Shown here: positions 11,269-24,064 of the stretch, in pieces
Layout of the letters: each line of letters opens with the position of its first letter
How positions within the stretch are numbered: the stretch's first letter is position 1
Assembly: GCA_007922195.1 (NCBI GenBank)
Contig: ML681971.1
Location: 24,059,264 to 24,123,263, forward strand
Origin: Podocnemis expansa
Taxonomy: Eukaryota > Chordata > Testudines > Podocnemididae
Direction of reading: 5' to 3'
DNA length: 64,000 nucleotides
Made by a program: the position numbers and the translations under genes
Notes under the pieces: generated by a model
Database searches by the model: none
Told to the model about the DNA's origin: nothing
The model's input: the letters and a program-made list of their open reading frames with translations, nothing else

Positions 11269-12674
11269 CAACCACTGGCCCATCCTTCTGCTCAGTTTTA
11301 ATTAGCCTTCTTACCGCTGGCTACATTTCCATCTGCCTCTAACTGTGTGGTAAAAAATGAGGTTTTATTATGTGTGTGAAAGCAGAAAGCACTAAAAATA
11401 AATTATAGCCAACTATCAGAAGTGTCCATTTCCTCAGGGTTAAAGATCCAGGTCACTGTGGTCAAGAGATGAATGAGGCAGATGTGTGATTAGGTAGGTG
11501 GTTGATTTATTTTGCGAGTTTTTCCTCCATAAATGACTATTCTATTTCAGCCACTGAGGCACAATAATGCACTTGAAGGACAAAATATCTAGATTGTACT
11601 GAATTGAAGGCTGGTTTTTTTAACCCCATTACAAAAAACTTTTTAAAAAGGGGAAAAGAGGAGTAAATCATGATCGGACCTCTGTAAAGCATGTTTGGGG
11701 GGAAAGTAAAGGGGGAGTGGTTAAATCTTTTCAATTCACTGGATTCAGGGGTTGAAAAACTGTTTAGTGCAGTTAAGTATTTGTTTCAGCTGCCCACACA
11801 AGAGTTACGGGATCTCCTTCACATTTATCCGGCGAGGAATCTGGTCAGGGTCAAAGGTCAATAAAGGGAGGTTACTTAGAGGTAGTATTTGGTTTCTCTC
11901 ACCCCTTGCTTCCATTAAATAAAAAATAAGACCTTGAAGGGGGCCTAGAAATTTTGAAGGTCATTAAAAATTTACAAGGTAAAAAGCCTTCAAAGTTTTA
12001 AAAAGTAATTAAAAAAAAAAACCAAACACCTCAGGCAAGATGCATATGGGGCCCAATGTAGTATTAAAATTAATGGGACATCCCCATAGCCCAGAAGCTA
12101 TATGAACTGTATGCAGTCTGACATGTGTAATTTATTAACACAGCCTCTGCAATCCTTCCCTGTAAATAAGGGAAAATCCATCCCACAAAAAAATCTCTGC
12201 CTCATACAAGGCCAATTTCTACTCTTTGATAGAGTAGTTAGCTTTTGGGGGAGGCAGCAGGCAGGTTTCAAACCTCCTGGGAAGACACGAAAAGCAGGCA
12301 GCAACATTTGCCAAGCCTAGAATTGGAACACAAGGAAGCATTCACTACCTGACTTCTCCCACTGATATCAAGAGGGGTGGGTGGTGGATGCTTAGCACTT
12401 CTGAAAAATCAGGCTTTTGGGGCATTCACACTGGAGACAGCTGCTTGAGGGGCTGCGGCAGTTTTCTGAACACGCGACAGACAGACTGCATCACAGGCCA
12501 ACAAAATTCAGTTCATCTTTATTAGATGAGCCAACATTTATACTCCTCCTCAGCCAACTGAGCAAACTCACACACTTATGCTCCCTAATGACATTTGTCC
12601 AGTTCCTGAATAAATGGTCCATTGAACCATCTGTAGGCTGTCCTAAGACCACAACAGCTCCTACTACAGCACCA
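11269..12674. other. No feature recognised
   Basis: Unique-looking sequence with short A-runs. I see no exon signature on either strand. Confidence 0.35.
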
Positions 12675-13272
12675 GTGGGGCAGCTGTGTCAGTCTCGTTC
12701 AGCAAAACAAACAAGGAGCCTAGTGGCACTTAAAAGACTAAGAAATTTATTTACTGTGTGAGCTTTCATGGGAGAAAATCCCATTTTGTCAAGCACTTGA
12801 AGATGGAGAAGCACAGATGAAAGGGAGGTAAATAAATGCAGGGAAGTCATAAGGATCTGGCAGTGCTGGAACTAGAAGAGTTGGTGCCCGGGGCAAGCTG
12901 CCTCAGTCACGCCCACCTCTCCCAACCCAGGGTCCACTCAGGCCCAGCAGCCAGCCAGGTCCCCCCAGCACAGTACCGTCCCTGCCAGCCAGCTTCCCTG
13001 CTGGCTGGGTCCCCCAGCAGAGTGCTTTCCCTGCTGGCTGACAGAGTCCCCCAACAGGGCGCTTTCTGCACTGGCCCAGCCGGGTGCCTTCCGCAGTGCC
13101 ATCTAAAATTCAACACCTGGGACTTTGCCCCGGTGGCCCTGTCCTAGTTAGGGCCTGGGATCTGATCAGACTGTTACAGCAAAACAATGCAGTTGTTTAA
13201 ATTCAAAACAGTGGACTACAGCATATAGGAGGGAGGTGAGGGAAAAAGGAAAGCAAAATTACTTGTTGCACT
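12675..13272 (-). mobile_element. PLE 3' fragment broken by hAT insertions
   Basis: The minus-orientation tail starts GGGGCAGCTGTGTCAGTCTC, then AAACAAACAAGGAGCC and TTAAAAGACTAAGAAATTTA. The element is interrupted at 12861-13157 and resumes with a degenerate form of the region seen at 8090-8200 in the better PLE. A second hAT follows at 13273. Confidence 0.75.
12861..13157. mobile_element. hAT MITE, 297 bp, GC-rich
   Basis: Ends CAGTGCTGGAACTAG and CTAGTTAGGGCCTG. It is flanked by GGATCTGG (12853-12860) and GGATCTGA (13158-13165), 7/8 identical. The termini resemble those of the 10950 element (shared AACTAG), so the two may be one family. The interior is a GC-rich, imperfectly repeated CCCTGCTGGCTG run. 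Confidence 0.82.
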
Positions 13273-13451
13273 CACTGTTTCCTCTAAGCTGTGCACATGC
13301 GCACTTGCACACAGGTCATGAAGCCTCTGCACACAACAAAATAAAGCATGGACAAAAAAATGTCCAACAGGGCTAATATTAGAACACACAAATTTTTTGC
13401 GCACACAATTTTTTTGCATACACAGCCTATGAAAAATTAAAGGGAACATTG
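13273..13451. mobile_element. hAT MITE, 179 bp
   Basis: Begins CACTGTTTCCTCTAAG and ends TTAAAGGGAACATTG, which are inverted copies. It is flanked by GTTGCACT (13265-13272) and GTTGTACT (13452-13459), 7/8 identical. It carries alternating CACACA/GCGCAC tracts. Confidence 0.78.
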
Positions 13452-13744
13452 GTTGTACTGTGCAGAGGATAACAATGGTGATAGCCCTGTTTGCTGACCT
13501 GGCCTTGTTCTATCACATTACTGCATGAAAGCCTGATCTTGCAAACACATGAGCAATTTAGCACATGTGACTAGTCTGGCAGATATCAAACCAAAAGGGT
13601 GTTAATGAGGGAGATGGTAGTTACCTATCTGTGTTGTGTGTTCCATGTACATGGAAAATATTCCTGGTTTAAAAAGATTTGATGTTACTTTCCAGGACCG
13701 TCTCCTTTAAAACCGATGTATGCAGCATAGTAATAACATTGTCA

Positions 13745-13880
13745 GTCCCAGGATAGTAAAGACACAAGATAGGGAAAGTAATTTCTTCTATTGGACCAAC
13801 GTCTATTGGTGAGACATGTCAGCTTTTGAGTTGCACAGAGCTTGCCTTGTTGATCCAACTTCTGCTGGTGAGAGAAAAAT
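13745..13880 (-). repeat. Interspersed repeat with ATTGGACCAAC core
   Basis: Contains TTCTTCTATTGGACCAACGT, then TGGTGAGACATGTCAGCTTT and a short imperfect duplicate GATCCAACTTCTGCTGGTGA. The inverse-complement family member lies at 48645-48740. It resembles PLE-type tails common in reptiles and fish, but I cannot name it with certainty. Confidence 0.5.
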
Positions 13881-14249
13881 ATTACTTCACTCGTCTTGTC
13901 TCAAACGGGGATTTTTTTTTTTTTTGGGAGATTCATTGTGCACTGAAATATTACAAAGAAGCCATTTGGATATCACCAACAAAATGCTTCACTATTATTT
14001 AACCTGGAAAATGCCAAGGCTGAGGTTGATGCACCAAGCTAATCATTTTGGAATCCAGTACATTTCCCATTAGCTGTTCTCAGGGTGCTTGTTCTGTACA
14101 GTTCTCTTCTCTCTCCAGGCTAGTTAACTTAGGTGCAGGCTACAGCATCAGTTGCTTTAATGTATCATTTGCCCTCAACCAGAAAAACAAAAACAAACAA
14201 GACCAAAAAAACAACCAACCAAACCACCAGAACACCCTCACTTATTTAT

Positions 14250-14480
14250 TTTACCATTACATTTGGTAGTCCCATTTATAGACAAGGACCTCATGGCTCT
14301 AGGTGCTGTACAAATACAGAACAAGATGACAGCCTCTCCCAGCCCCAAAGAGATTTCAATCTAAGTATAACACAAAGGATCAACAGATGTATACAGAAAG
14401 ACTGACAAAGAGGTACAAAGAATCAATGGGTCAGGAAAATGACCATCAGAGTTGCATGCTGAATGGTCATGAGAAGGACA
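14250..14480 (+). repeat. Ancient amniote interspersed repeat, copy 1
   Basis: Carries GGTGCTGTACAAATACAGAA, then CCCAGCCCCAAAGAGATTTC and AATCTAAGTATAACAC. The same core (CTGTACAAAACATAGAATAAA and CAAAGTGCTT) occurs at 17285-17420. I know the consensus as a very common old repeat but cannot give its family name. Confidence 0.6.
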
Positions 14481-17284
14481 AGAGTACATTTCACAGGGTA
14501 GGTGAAAAGAATGCAACAGTTATCGAGATGCACGTTGATGAAAGCCTCGACTAGACATAACTGTGTAGATGGAAAGGAAAAAGCCTTATGTTAATGATGG
14601 TATGAGGAAAAATTGGCAATATTTTTAGGGCTGGTTTATATGAACAATTAGAGCTCAGTGAGAAGGGGTTTGAATCTGCCTCGCACTAAATTACCTCACT
14701 AACACATACACATGATCAAAGGACTCCAGCAAATTGTGAATGTGCTATCAGCAGAGTGTATCAAAACAGTTACGTGGATAGACTCACATATCACCTTGCC
14801 ACGATCTAACTATTTTCATAGACAAGCCCTTAGACAGAAGCCTGAATGTGAGGACCTAGAAAGGGTTCCAAGTCACAGAGGATGCTGGGTTAGATATCCG
14901 AGAGATGATGTTGGAGACACAGACCACAATTTTAGATTAGACAGAAAAAGACCAAAGCAAGGAGTTGTGTGTGTTGTTTCTGTAATTTACCTGCATCCTA
15001 ATTTAATCTCATGTCCATGTACTGAGAGATAATTTTGCATCTAATTAACTGACCAAAATCCTGCATCAAGTACATAGATGGTCTAAAGCTTTCTTGCTTT
15101 ATGTTTTATGATTCAGGCACCAGTTACTGTGGTTTAAGGTAATTAGCACTTAGTGACATCCAGAAACACAATCCAAGCCCCAACTGAACCAGAAGCACCA
15201 AATGCTGGGAAGCAGCAGACTTGCAGCCTGGGATGAACCCAGAAGCACTGAAAAGATACTTTGATAAATATGAACCAATTAAGCTTAAAGATCCACAGCT
15301 GTGAAAGATGTTTACACTGCCATAAAATAAATTTCACCCACATGAGAGTTTATGTTCTGTACTGATGCTGCCTATTCTAAAGGATGAATATACTTGCATT
15401 TATGAGTCAAGTGGTGGAAACTGAGTTTTCAATGAGCTTCTTTCTCTTCGCCCTCTATGGAAGAGGTACCAGTAACACCAAGAAAAAAAAATTCAGACTA
15501 AGTTTTCACTCTGTGGAGTACACCTCTCAGTGCAAGCTTTTAACTCATTATCCTCTTATCTCAGAAGTCGGAGCAGCTCCAAGCCTAGACCCACAATTTA
15601 GTCAGGCTATGATCACATGGGTTGTATTTACAGAACAGTAAATCTTTCTCCAAGAACAATCCATAGGCTCAAAAGGGAACAGCAAAAAAACCAGAAATAA
15701 TTTATAGGTCTATTCTAATTACATACAAGACATTGTCCCCCTCATTCTGGAGCTGTTACACTGGGCATTGACACACCATATGTACAATCCAACATCCAGA
15801 AAGCACCCCCAGCTTTTTGAAAATCATCAAAACAATAATAGCACTCACCTACCACTTTTCATCTTCACAATTGTTAGGGCATAACATAAATTTGCCACTT
15901 TTACATGAAACTGGAGAGGGAATTTATTAAGGAAACAAAACATAATTATCAGAACTGGAATTTGGCCAGCACTCCTATTCTTATTGAAAATGCCCCAGTG
16001 GATAATTAAAGTCAACAAGATCCTTACTGATCATCATATGTCAAAAACAGCACAATATACCCAAGTACCTTGGTCCTGTAGTGACAAGAGTCCTAGCTAC
16101 TGAATTGCAGACAACCTAGCTTTTCTTCAGTTTCTTATCCAAGTATTACCCCAACCCAATGGGGTTTACCTTATAAAACGGCCATAACAGTACAGTGACA
16201 CTTATGACTGATTGCATTTATTCTATGAGCTGTACATGAATAAGGACTTTGACTGGAATCAAATGACTTGACCTGAATTCTTGGCTCTAGTCTACACTGC
16301 CTGCTGTTTTCAGCAACAGTTGAAGGAAGATATGCAAGTTACTTAAAATAACTTGCATATCTCCCTTTAACTTCCTAAAAGCCGTCCCATCCTCCGCACT
16401 GAGTCGAAGGGAAACTCTGTCCTTTTGACACACTATTCCAGTTGCGTGGCTGGAGTTAAATGGATCAACTCCCTGATCGATTGAGCGGGTCTGTGAACTG
16501 GCAAGTTCGATCTGACACCGTCAGTCTAGCCAAGGCCTTGGACAAAATCATTTCCCCTCTATGCCCATGTTTATTCTTTTGTCTCTTGAGTTCTTCAAAA
16601 GCAACTTCACTGCACCCACTCTGGGGCCTTGATCTCAGAAAGGTTCTCTCTTGGTATTACCGTATTACCAAAATTAAAAATAATATATGCTAGTGGGGTA
16701 TATTGTTGTTTTGTTTCAACATTTACTGTTTATATATGTGTATACAGCAGGGAGAATGAGCTCCGGTATTTCTCTTTCCCTTCCTCCCACTCACAGTTTG
16801 CTTGAAATGTAAAGCATTAATCTGTTAAGAGGCTGGGTTTCTAGAATTTACAGTCAATAGCTCATCTTATCAAAGGCTGTTTCTGCAGCCAGATCTAACC
16901 TTGACAAAGTAGTCCATGGTTATAACTGTTACCTTTGATCAATAACTGTCACAAATGCATTAAAATTAACCTGTTAAAGCTTGTAATTTGAGACATGTTT
17001 TAAATTGCTTTGTCTACAGCCTCCCAAAAACATTTTGTGAGTCACAGCATCTATCATAAAAACAGTCCAAGGAAAAATCAAAACAAATATTTCTACCCTC
17101 CCAAAAATTTCCTTTGCGAGTTTGGGTTCTCCTGTTTATTAAGAACATGGAGTGAAAGAGGGGGAATGGTTGACTAGGAAAAAAAGATAATAGGATCCTG
17201 AATCCTACTTTTCATTCACCAATCCCAATCCAGCCTAGAATATTAATGGTTGAAAGTTATTGCATCTGGTGGATGTTGGGTGGC
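14481..17284. other. No gene; one hairpin noted separately
   Basis: I see no exon signature on either strand. The only structure is the inverted repeat at 16328-16362. Confidence 0.35.
16328..16362. repeat. Perfect 14-bp inverted repeat, 7-nt loop
   Basis: AGATATGCAAGTTA (16328-16341) and TAACTTGCATATCT (16349-16362) are exact complements around CTTAAAA. Pairing continues outward with mismatches (AGTTGAAGGA against TCCCTTTAACT). It is likely the centre of a palindromic DNA-transposon relic. Confidence 0.7.
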
Positions 17285-17420
17285 CTGAGAGATATTATTT
17301 ATTATCAATTTGGATTGCAATAGCACTTAGGAGGCCCATTCTGGGACTAGGACCCTATGGTGCCAAGTACTGTACAAAACATAGAATAAAAAGACGGTTC
17401 CTACCTCAAAGTGCTTCTAA
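17285..17420 (+). repeat. Ancient amniote interspersed repeat, copy 2
   Basis: Second member of the family at 14250-14480. Shared blocks are AGCACTTAGGAGGCCCATTC, GTGCCAAGTACTGTACAAAA, GACGGTTCCTACCTCAAAGT. Confidence 0.6.
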
Positions 17421-17994
17421 TGGAAGTAGTCCAGCTCATAATTGCCAGGTGTGGAGATGAGAGGGAAGAAAAATGCTGATTTTGCTATTTTTAACAGAGA
17501 AGCTACAATTGAGAGACAGTTGAGCTGCCCTCTCACCCATAGACATATCCACTTTCCTCAGGGTGAGGAACACAGGAAGGGTTGTATATAAGCCAGGCAC
17601 ACACTGTACATAGAAGACCTCCGTTCCTTGGGCTGTCGATCCAAATATCCACAAGCAAGGAACTTGCAACATTTAAGAAGACTTGTGTGTTTATGAAATA
17701 ACTGACAGCTGCCAACTGATAACTACCATCTCACCGCAAACCGTCAAAGGGAAGAGGTGAGTTATCTCTAACTGCGGAAGGCATTGTGTTATAACCAGGA
17801 GGAGAAAGTAACCTCTCCTGCAGGGAGAAGAAAGGAAGCACCTCAAATCACACAAATGATCCCTTGCTGACAATCCTGAGGTGACACTGTCTCTGTCAAA
17901 AGAAGCCACATCTACACCTCCTCTGCTAGAAGACTGCCTCACCACCAGGCTCAAAGGGGGATTTAAGGTGGAAAGATGATTCCCCAAAGGAAAC
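17421..17994. other. No feature recognised
   Basis: Unique-looking sequence on both strands. Confidence 0.35.
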
Positions 17995-18200
17995 ACAGAC
18001 CATAGAAACAGGCAGCATGGTCCCTGGAAAGAGTAATGGATTGGGAAGTAGAAGACTGTGGTGCTACTCTGTGCCTCGCCATTAACCTATGTATGGCCAT
18101 GCCAGCTATGTTCTCTGTGCCTGGTTTTCTCATCTATAAAAAGGGACATAATGATACCCATCTTTCTACAGAATTTTGAGATCTACAGCCTAAAAGAGCT
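17995..18200 (+). repeat. MIR-like SINE relic
   Basis: The order CTGTGCCTCGCCATTAACCT, CTCTGTGCCTGGTTTTCTCA, ATCTATAAAAAGGGACATAA, TGATACCCATC follows the MIR consensus from core to 3' end, with the usual strong divergence. Confidence 0.65.
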
Positions 18201-19009
18201 AAAGCACATGACATTATCTACAGTTTGATTCCTTGCCAGTAATGAGCACAATCCAATAACGCATGCTGGCATCAGAATATCATTACGGCTCACTCCTTGC
18301 CACCTATCTCCAAGGTACATGGAAACCCTAGTCCTGCTGGCAAATAAAGAGCACGTACTTAGAAATTCTTGGAAAAAAGAAAATCTCCATAGGATGAGAA
18401 CGGAATTGCAGAACAACCGCTAGAATAAAACCACCAAAAAAAATCCTAACACAATTGAAACTTTTCTTCCTACAGGGCAATCACCCACCTAAGAGACTCT
18501 CAACATTTAAAAAAAAAAAAAAAAAAGAGGAACAGACCCTCAGTCTAGCTAAACTCTCACAGTTTCATGGCCTAAGCCATTTTACAGCAATTGAGGCTCT
18601 AGCCACAAAGGAACACATCCAAGATGAGGGATGATCCCTATATAAGCCTGAAAGATAGGTGTTTAAAAAGCATTTCACAGTGCAGCCTAACCCTGGCAAA
18701 GCACATGTGGGTGCAGTTTAGCCTTGTGTATTCCAGCAGTTATTTAGAAACAGATTTCAATCTCCCTAAGCAGTCCTTAACTGTAAAGAATACAGTATGC
18801 AGCAACCCCCACAGCAGTGGTCAGCACACAGCTTAGCAAGGATCCTATTGAGCTCATCTTTTTGCTCTAGTCAAACTGTGCTCCTTCTGGAGGGTGTTTT
18901 TTTGCACAGCAACCATGTCCCCCTGCATCAGGGTTAAGATTGGAGAGACGTGCTTTCATGCCTGCCTTGCTCGGCTGTGTCTCGATTGTGTTGTGTGCAG
19001 CCCCTAGAC
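18201..19009. other. No feature recognised (A-run near 18510)
   Basis: Unique-looking sequence with an 18-base A-run. No exon found on either strand. Confidence 0.35.
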
Positions 19010-20531
19010 CAGTGGTTCCCAACCAGTGTGCCGGGCCACACTGTTGTGCTGCAGCAACACCCAAAGTGTGCTGCAAGCATCCCCAACAGCTGGAATTAAA
19101 GTTCCTGCCCCGCTCAGGCCAGCCACCTGGGCTGTGCAGGGCTGGAAAAAAGCAAGGGTTAAAGTAAGGGGGAAGGCACCAGAACACAGTTCCAGAGCCC
19201 CCTATGTTTAGGCAGAAAGCATTCCAGCCCCCCTAAAAATAGAGGAAGGCACCCAAACAAGGAGTTCCAGGGGTCCCCCTAAAAATAGGAGGAGCCGCCC
19301 TAAGACAGCATTCTGGTGGCTCCACCTTAGGCCCAGCCAGCAAAGAGCTGTGGGAGGCTTGGAGTGTGTGAATCCTCCCTGCAGGGCGGAGCAGCTTGTG
19401 TCAGGCAGCCTGCAAAGAGTCCAGGTAAGGGCTTTGGGGGGAGGGCTGCTGGGCAAGGGCATCGCTGCCCCGGGGAAACACCTGGGGCACTGGCCCAGGC
19501 GATGCCCCTTTCCAGGAGGCCACACCCCCAGCGAGCCGCTGAGCCCCAGATCTCCAGCCGTGGATGGGGCCAGGAGCGGCCTCCGTGGCTGAGCCCCAGA
19601 TCCCCAGCTAGGGACGGGGCTGCCGCCACTGCAGGCAGCTGGGCCCTGGATCCCTGGCAGGGGACAGGGCCAAGAGCTGCCTCCATGGCTGTGGGCAGCT
19701 GAGCATCAGATCCCCAGCCAGGGAAGGGGTTCCATGGGTGGCTGGGCCCCAAATCTACAGCCCGATCGGGCGGGAGACCGGGAGAGGCGGGCCCCGCCAG
19801 ACCCGGGGCACTGGACCTGGGATTTGGGGCACATGCCCCATGTGCCCAGCGCCAGCAACACCCCTGCTGCTGTGGGTTGTGTGGGGGCAGGGGTGTGTGT
19901 GTAGCAGAGATGGGTGGGATTGGATGTGTAGCAGAGGGTGTGTAGCTGGGGTTGTGGGATGTAGCTGGGGGCTGGAGGCCTAGTTCTGGCCCCTGCAGCG
20001 ATGGGAGGGTCCATCACAGGCAGCAGGGGGCTAAGGGAGGAGGACAGGACAGGACCCAGCGGGGTGGGAGGGAGCAGCAGGGAGGTGAGGATTTGCCCTG
20101 GGTGGCAGGGAGCCACTGTGGAGAAGGGGGAAGTGGGTGCTGTGCCATGCTCCCCTGCCCTACCTTCCCACTCCACAGGTTCCCCGGCCCCCCCACAAAG
20201 CCACTCTTGTTCTCCCTTCCGCTCTCGCCACCCTTGTGCTGTTCCCCACATGGCTGCCCTTGTCCTTTTTTGCCACCCTTGCCCTGTTCTGCTCCCCACA
20301 CTCACTCCTGCCACTGCACACGACTCCTGACCTCCCCTGTTTTGCCACCCCTGCTCTGCTGCCCCTACTATCCCACATAGGAGCAGTTCCAAAACAGTGC
20401 CATGGTTCATGAATATTCATAAGTAATTTAAGTTAATTTGAATAGTCATGAGTTTTTTAAATGGTGGCGTGCCTCGAAAAATTTGAAGGCATCAAGGTGT
20501 GCCATGGCAGAGAAAAGGTTGGGAACTACTG
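19010..20531. mobile_element. hAT transposon, 1.5 kb, GC-rich interior
   Basis: Begins CAGTGGTTCCCAACCAGTG and ends GGTTGGGAACTACTG. The flanks CCCTAGAC and CAAAAGAC match at 5 of 8 positions, so the duplication is eroded. The interior is unusually GC-rich, with a degenerate minisatellite (19540-19770) of units starting GCTGAGCCCCAGATCCCCAG. Open frames inside (up to 234 codons) follow this composition and resemble no transposase. Confidence 0.72.
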
Positions 20532-20889
20532 CAAAAGACAATGTGACAACACTTCTTTTGCTTTCCCCGTTGTTTCCCTGTTGTGTCAGAGTGGTAGGGA
20601 GCCAAGGAAACACTTTTAGTGCTGTCCCAATTCTTGTAATCTTGTATCCAAAACTTCATGCTGTGACATGAACCATGTCGTCTTCTTCAACAGCTAGCTT
20701 CTCCCCAAGTTAAAAGGAAGAATCCTCATAAATAAAGCATGGACAGAATTAACATCGAAGAGGTGAATAAGGTTATGAAATCTACAGTAATTAGAGGAAA
20801 AAAAATAAATCTACCTCATTACTCCAAACCTTCCTGCTTAAATAGAAAACTACAGAGCTGTGCAAGACACACTAATGCCCAGGGGATCA

Positions 20890-21015
20890 GGTACTGGATC
20901 AGGACACAGAATGCCTGGATTCTAGTCCTGGCTCTGCCACTGTACATGGATAAGTCATCTCACCTCTTTGTGCCTATGTTCCCTCCTACCTGTAATAGGA
21001 GGTGCAGTAATTAAA
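20890..21015 (+). repeat. MIR SINE relic
   Basis: GCCTGGATTCTAGTCCTGGC, TCTGCCACTGTACATGG, AAGTCATCTCACCTCTTTGT and TACCTGTAATAGGAGGTGC follow the MIR consensus closely in order and spacing. Confidence 0.75.
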
Positions 21016-21179
21016 CTGACATTACAAGCAAGTTAGGTCAGCAGAAGGGGTATTCTAGATGCATGCATTATTAGGTCAACATACAACATGTTCCACCAAC
21101 CTAAGCTTGAACTGTATCCTGGGACTAAGTCTTTTCTATTTGGCTTGGCTGTAATGTGCATTAGGAACATGAAACGGGA

Positions 21180-21230
21180 TTTCTCCCACAAAAACTTATG
21201 CAATAAATAAATTTGTTAGTCTTTAAAAAG
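21180..21230 (+). mobile_element. PLE 3' tail fragment
   Basis: GGATTTCTCCCACAAAAACT, TATGCAATAAATAAATTTGT, TAGTCTTTAAA is the plus-orientation end of the PLE tail shared with the other loci. No endonuclease part is present. Confidence 0.75.
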
Positions 21231-22782
21231 GAGAGTTAATCCAGCCCCAGGTTTTTAAATGGTGGTTCTAGCTATAGCTTTCACAGCATGGGGTGGAGGA
21301 CAAAGGATTTCACCCAGCCCAACAGAGCACTTTTCTCATATAAATATACAACACATACACAGACAACTCAGATCAGTTAGGATAAGAGAAAGTCACCAGC
21401 AAAAGTGATCCTATTTAGTCCAAAAGAAAACAAAATGCTATAGAATTTTGACTGTAAATTCTATGGGCAGAATATCTCTAAGCTTAGCCCATAAGTCCTA
21501 TTGTACAGTATTCTACCATCCACAGCACTGGGTTAATAATACATTAGTTAATATTAAAAGCTACCTTATAATTCTACAGGTTAAATTAGCACTAGCATGT
21601 ACCCTTAAAATGACGCAGACTAATGTTCTGTTGGCTGATAGGAGAAGTAGCAGTGACTTGTTATCTGGCTTCATCCTTCCACATCGAATTCATTTTCATA
21701 TCCCATAGGAGCAGCTTTGTTCTCTTTTCCAAGCCTCTTCTTACAGAGGAAAACATTTAATATGTTCCTGCATTCTAATAAAAAAAGCACGTTACAAGTG
21801 ACAGGATGTCAGCTGTCTTTATTATGCCTCCAAGCCATTCAGACTCTGCTGGTTACCAATAAATGCTCATAAGTTTTCTCTCAGGTGCACAGTGCTGCAA
21901 AATATAAACCAGCATTATGTTTTTAAGTAAGGGGAGCAGGGAATGTTTTATCAGTCAACACAATCAGGAGATGAAACACTTATCTCAATGACGTGAAGAG
22001 ATCTCAGATATTACTTGAATTTTCATTCTACTTTAGAAATGTATGTGTTTTTAATAGTCAGCTGTGTTAAGTCTTCTCAGTTATACCACTTGAATTTGTC
22101 ATGGTCCTCCCTCCTCCCTGATACCCAAAAGAAAAATGCCCCCCCCCCATGCAGGTTTTGGACTACAAAACAGTTTTATGCATCTGAGTTCAGAAATTCA
22201 AGATGGAAAAGGCCTGGCAGACAGAGCCTAACAACCAGAATATCACTAACAAAACAAGAACACTGCTTATACACACAATTCTCTTCTAAGAGAAAGGATA
22301 AGAAAAATAAACTACTCAAGTCACTCACTTAACACAAAACACTAAGTGCTCTACCCAATCCAGCAAAGCATTTAAGCACATGCTTAACTTTAATACATTC
22401 ATTGCCAAAACCTTCAATAATGCAGAATCAAGACCAACCAGCACTGTCACGTATCTTTCCAGAATATGGAATACACCTGTACTTAAAACTCAGGACAACC
22501 AGGAAATACTGGGTATGGTACACACAAAAACTGCATTACTGCTTAAATGCCTCAAGGATTCCCACTTAATAACAAATCTTTAACCTGATTTAGCAGTCTT
22601 GCACAGGAAAAAAAGCAATTTCAGAGTCACCTTATTTCTCCAAATTTGAATTGTAAAAGACTAGAATCCTGCCACTGGTAGAAGTAAGAAGTAGTGCACT
22701 GAATAAGGTGTAAAGCTTTTCTTTGGTGAGGAACACAACTGAGTAATGAACTTGCATGTGTTGGACCTGCACAAGTATTTTA
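21231..22782. other. No gene; ancient repeat trace near 22345
   Basis: Mostly unique-looking. 22345-22400 holds AGCAAAGCATTTAAGCACAT and GCTTAACTTTAA, a motif of a widespread old amniote repeat that I cannot name. Confidence 0.35.
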
Positions 22783-23261
22783 TTTTAGACCAGGGGTAGG
22801 CAACCCCCAGCACATGTGCCAACAGTGGCACGAGAGCCCATTTGAAGCGGAAGGCAGCACCCTCTGCAATGCCACAGAAATTGTGGCTCCTGCCACTGAA
22901 AGCCACTCTTGACAGCTGGGGCGTGCAAAGTCTCCACCATGCCCATGTTCCAGGCATGGTGTGGAAAGATGCCTGGAACAGCTTCTCTCCATTATGTGAA
23001 GTCGCCAAGGAGCCACTCTGGGTAGCTTCTTTCCTCACCATGCCTGGGGCCCCCCACCAAGAGGAGCTGCTCCAGGCAGCTTCTTTCCATTGGCATTCCT
23101 CAGGACTCCTGTGGCTCCTTTCAGCAGCATGCCAGGGAAGCGCCCCCACTCCCCAACCTCCGACCATGGCTGCCACCAAATTTTCAGGCAGCTGCCACTC
23201 TTATTTCTGTGGAAGGAGCCACTGGCACTGGCTGACAGTCGAGGAGGAGGGGCCAGGACAG

Positions 23262-24040
23262 TGTGGGGGACAAATTAATCAGGGCTCTCAACCTGGAAAG
23301 AGAGACCACCGATCCTCCCCGGTGATGAAGGCCCGTTCCCAGCTGAGACTCAAATTAGCAGAGAACGAGGTGTGGTTCAGGATTTATTATTCAGCTGAAT
23401 AACAAAAGGAACTGCATCAGAGGGCAGCAAAGAAGGGCTAGCCCCTCTGAGCAGGCCCCCCCAACAACTTGAGTGCAAGAGAGAGCCCTGAGGGGCAGCA
23501 TCACAACACTTTTATCCAGTACAGTATGATAATGCTATGATAATGCTTACATGATTGACAACGTTTTAGAGACCCATATATGGTTACATTAACATTATTA
23601 AATACATATTAATGATTAAAGAATGCATATAATTATCCCCGCCTCTGTTTACTGTTGACATTATTTGCATTATCCTGGGCAGCCGCAGTACCTGCAAACT
23701 TATTAATTTCTGCCTAGAGGTGCTGACCTTACATTCTTGTGAGGCTATGGTGCCAAGAAGGGTGAGCAGGAGAAAGGAGGTAATACTCCCTTTTCAGTTA
23801 GAACAAAGACAGACAGTCTAGCTTACATTCCTTGTCCAGATGGTCAGGAGAAAAAGCATGAGAAAGGTTAGATAACACACTTTAACTATCAACTCTAGGC
23901 CGCTTGTTAAAGAAACTTAAATACATGACTTGCCAGAGAAACGACCCCACTACCATAGCAACCCACGGCTCCAACGAGGCCTACACTTCAGCACCTCTCT
24001 CACCATCCTACAGAAGAGATTACATACAATTTCCCTTACA
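23262..24040 (-). repeat. ERV 3' LTR
   Basis: Same 779-bp sequence as the 5' LTR, with about 14 differences counted by eye (roughly 2 percent). An AATAAA at 23388-23383 is the probable polyadenylation signal. The polypurine tract lies immediately upstream on the minus strand. Confidence 0.9.
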
Positions 24041-24054
24041 ACTCCCCCCTTTGT
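24041..24054 (-). other. ERV polypurine tract
   Basis: The minus strand reads AACAAAGGGGGGAGT directly before the TG of the 3' LTR, the normal place for the plus-strand primer. Confidence 0.75.
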
Positions 24055-24064
24055 TCCTATTTAT

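Noticed and set aside
14580..14605. Possible DHRS11 exon piece (minus strand, HTIINI-like)
   Set aside because: Only a few residues match, frame breaks on both sides, and no splice sites fit.
19208..20420. Many overlapping open frames on both strands (up to 234 codons)
   Set aside because: They arise from the GC-rich interior of a hAT element. Pro/Gly/Ala/Cys-rich text without domains.
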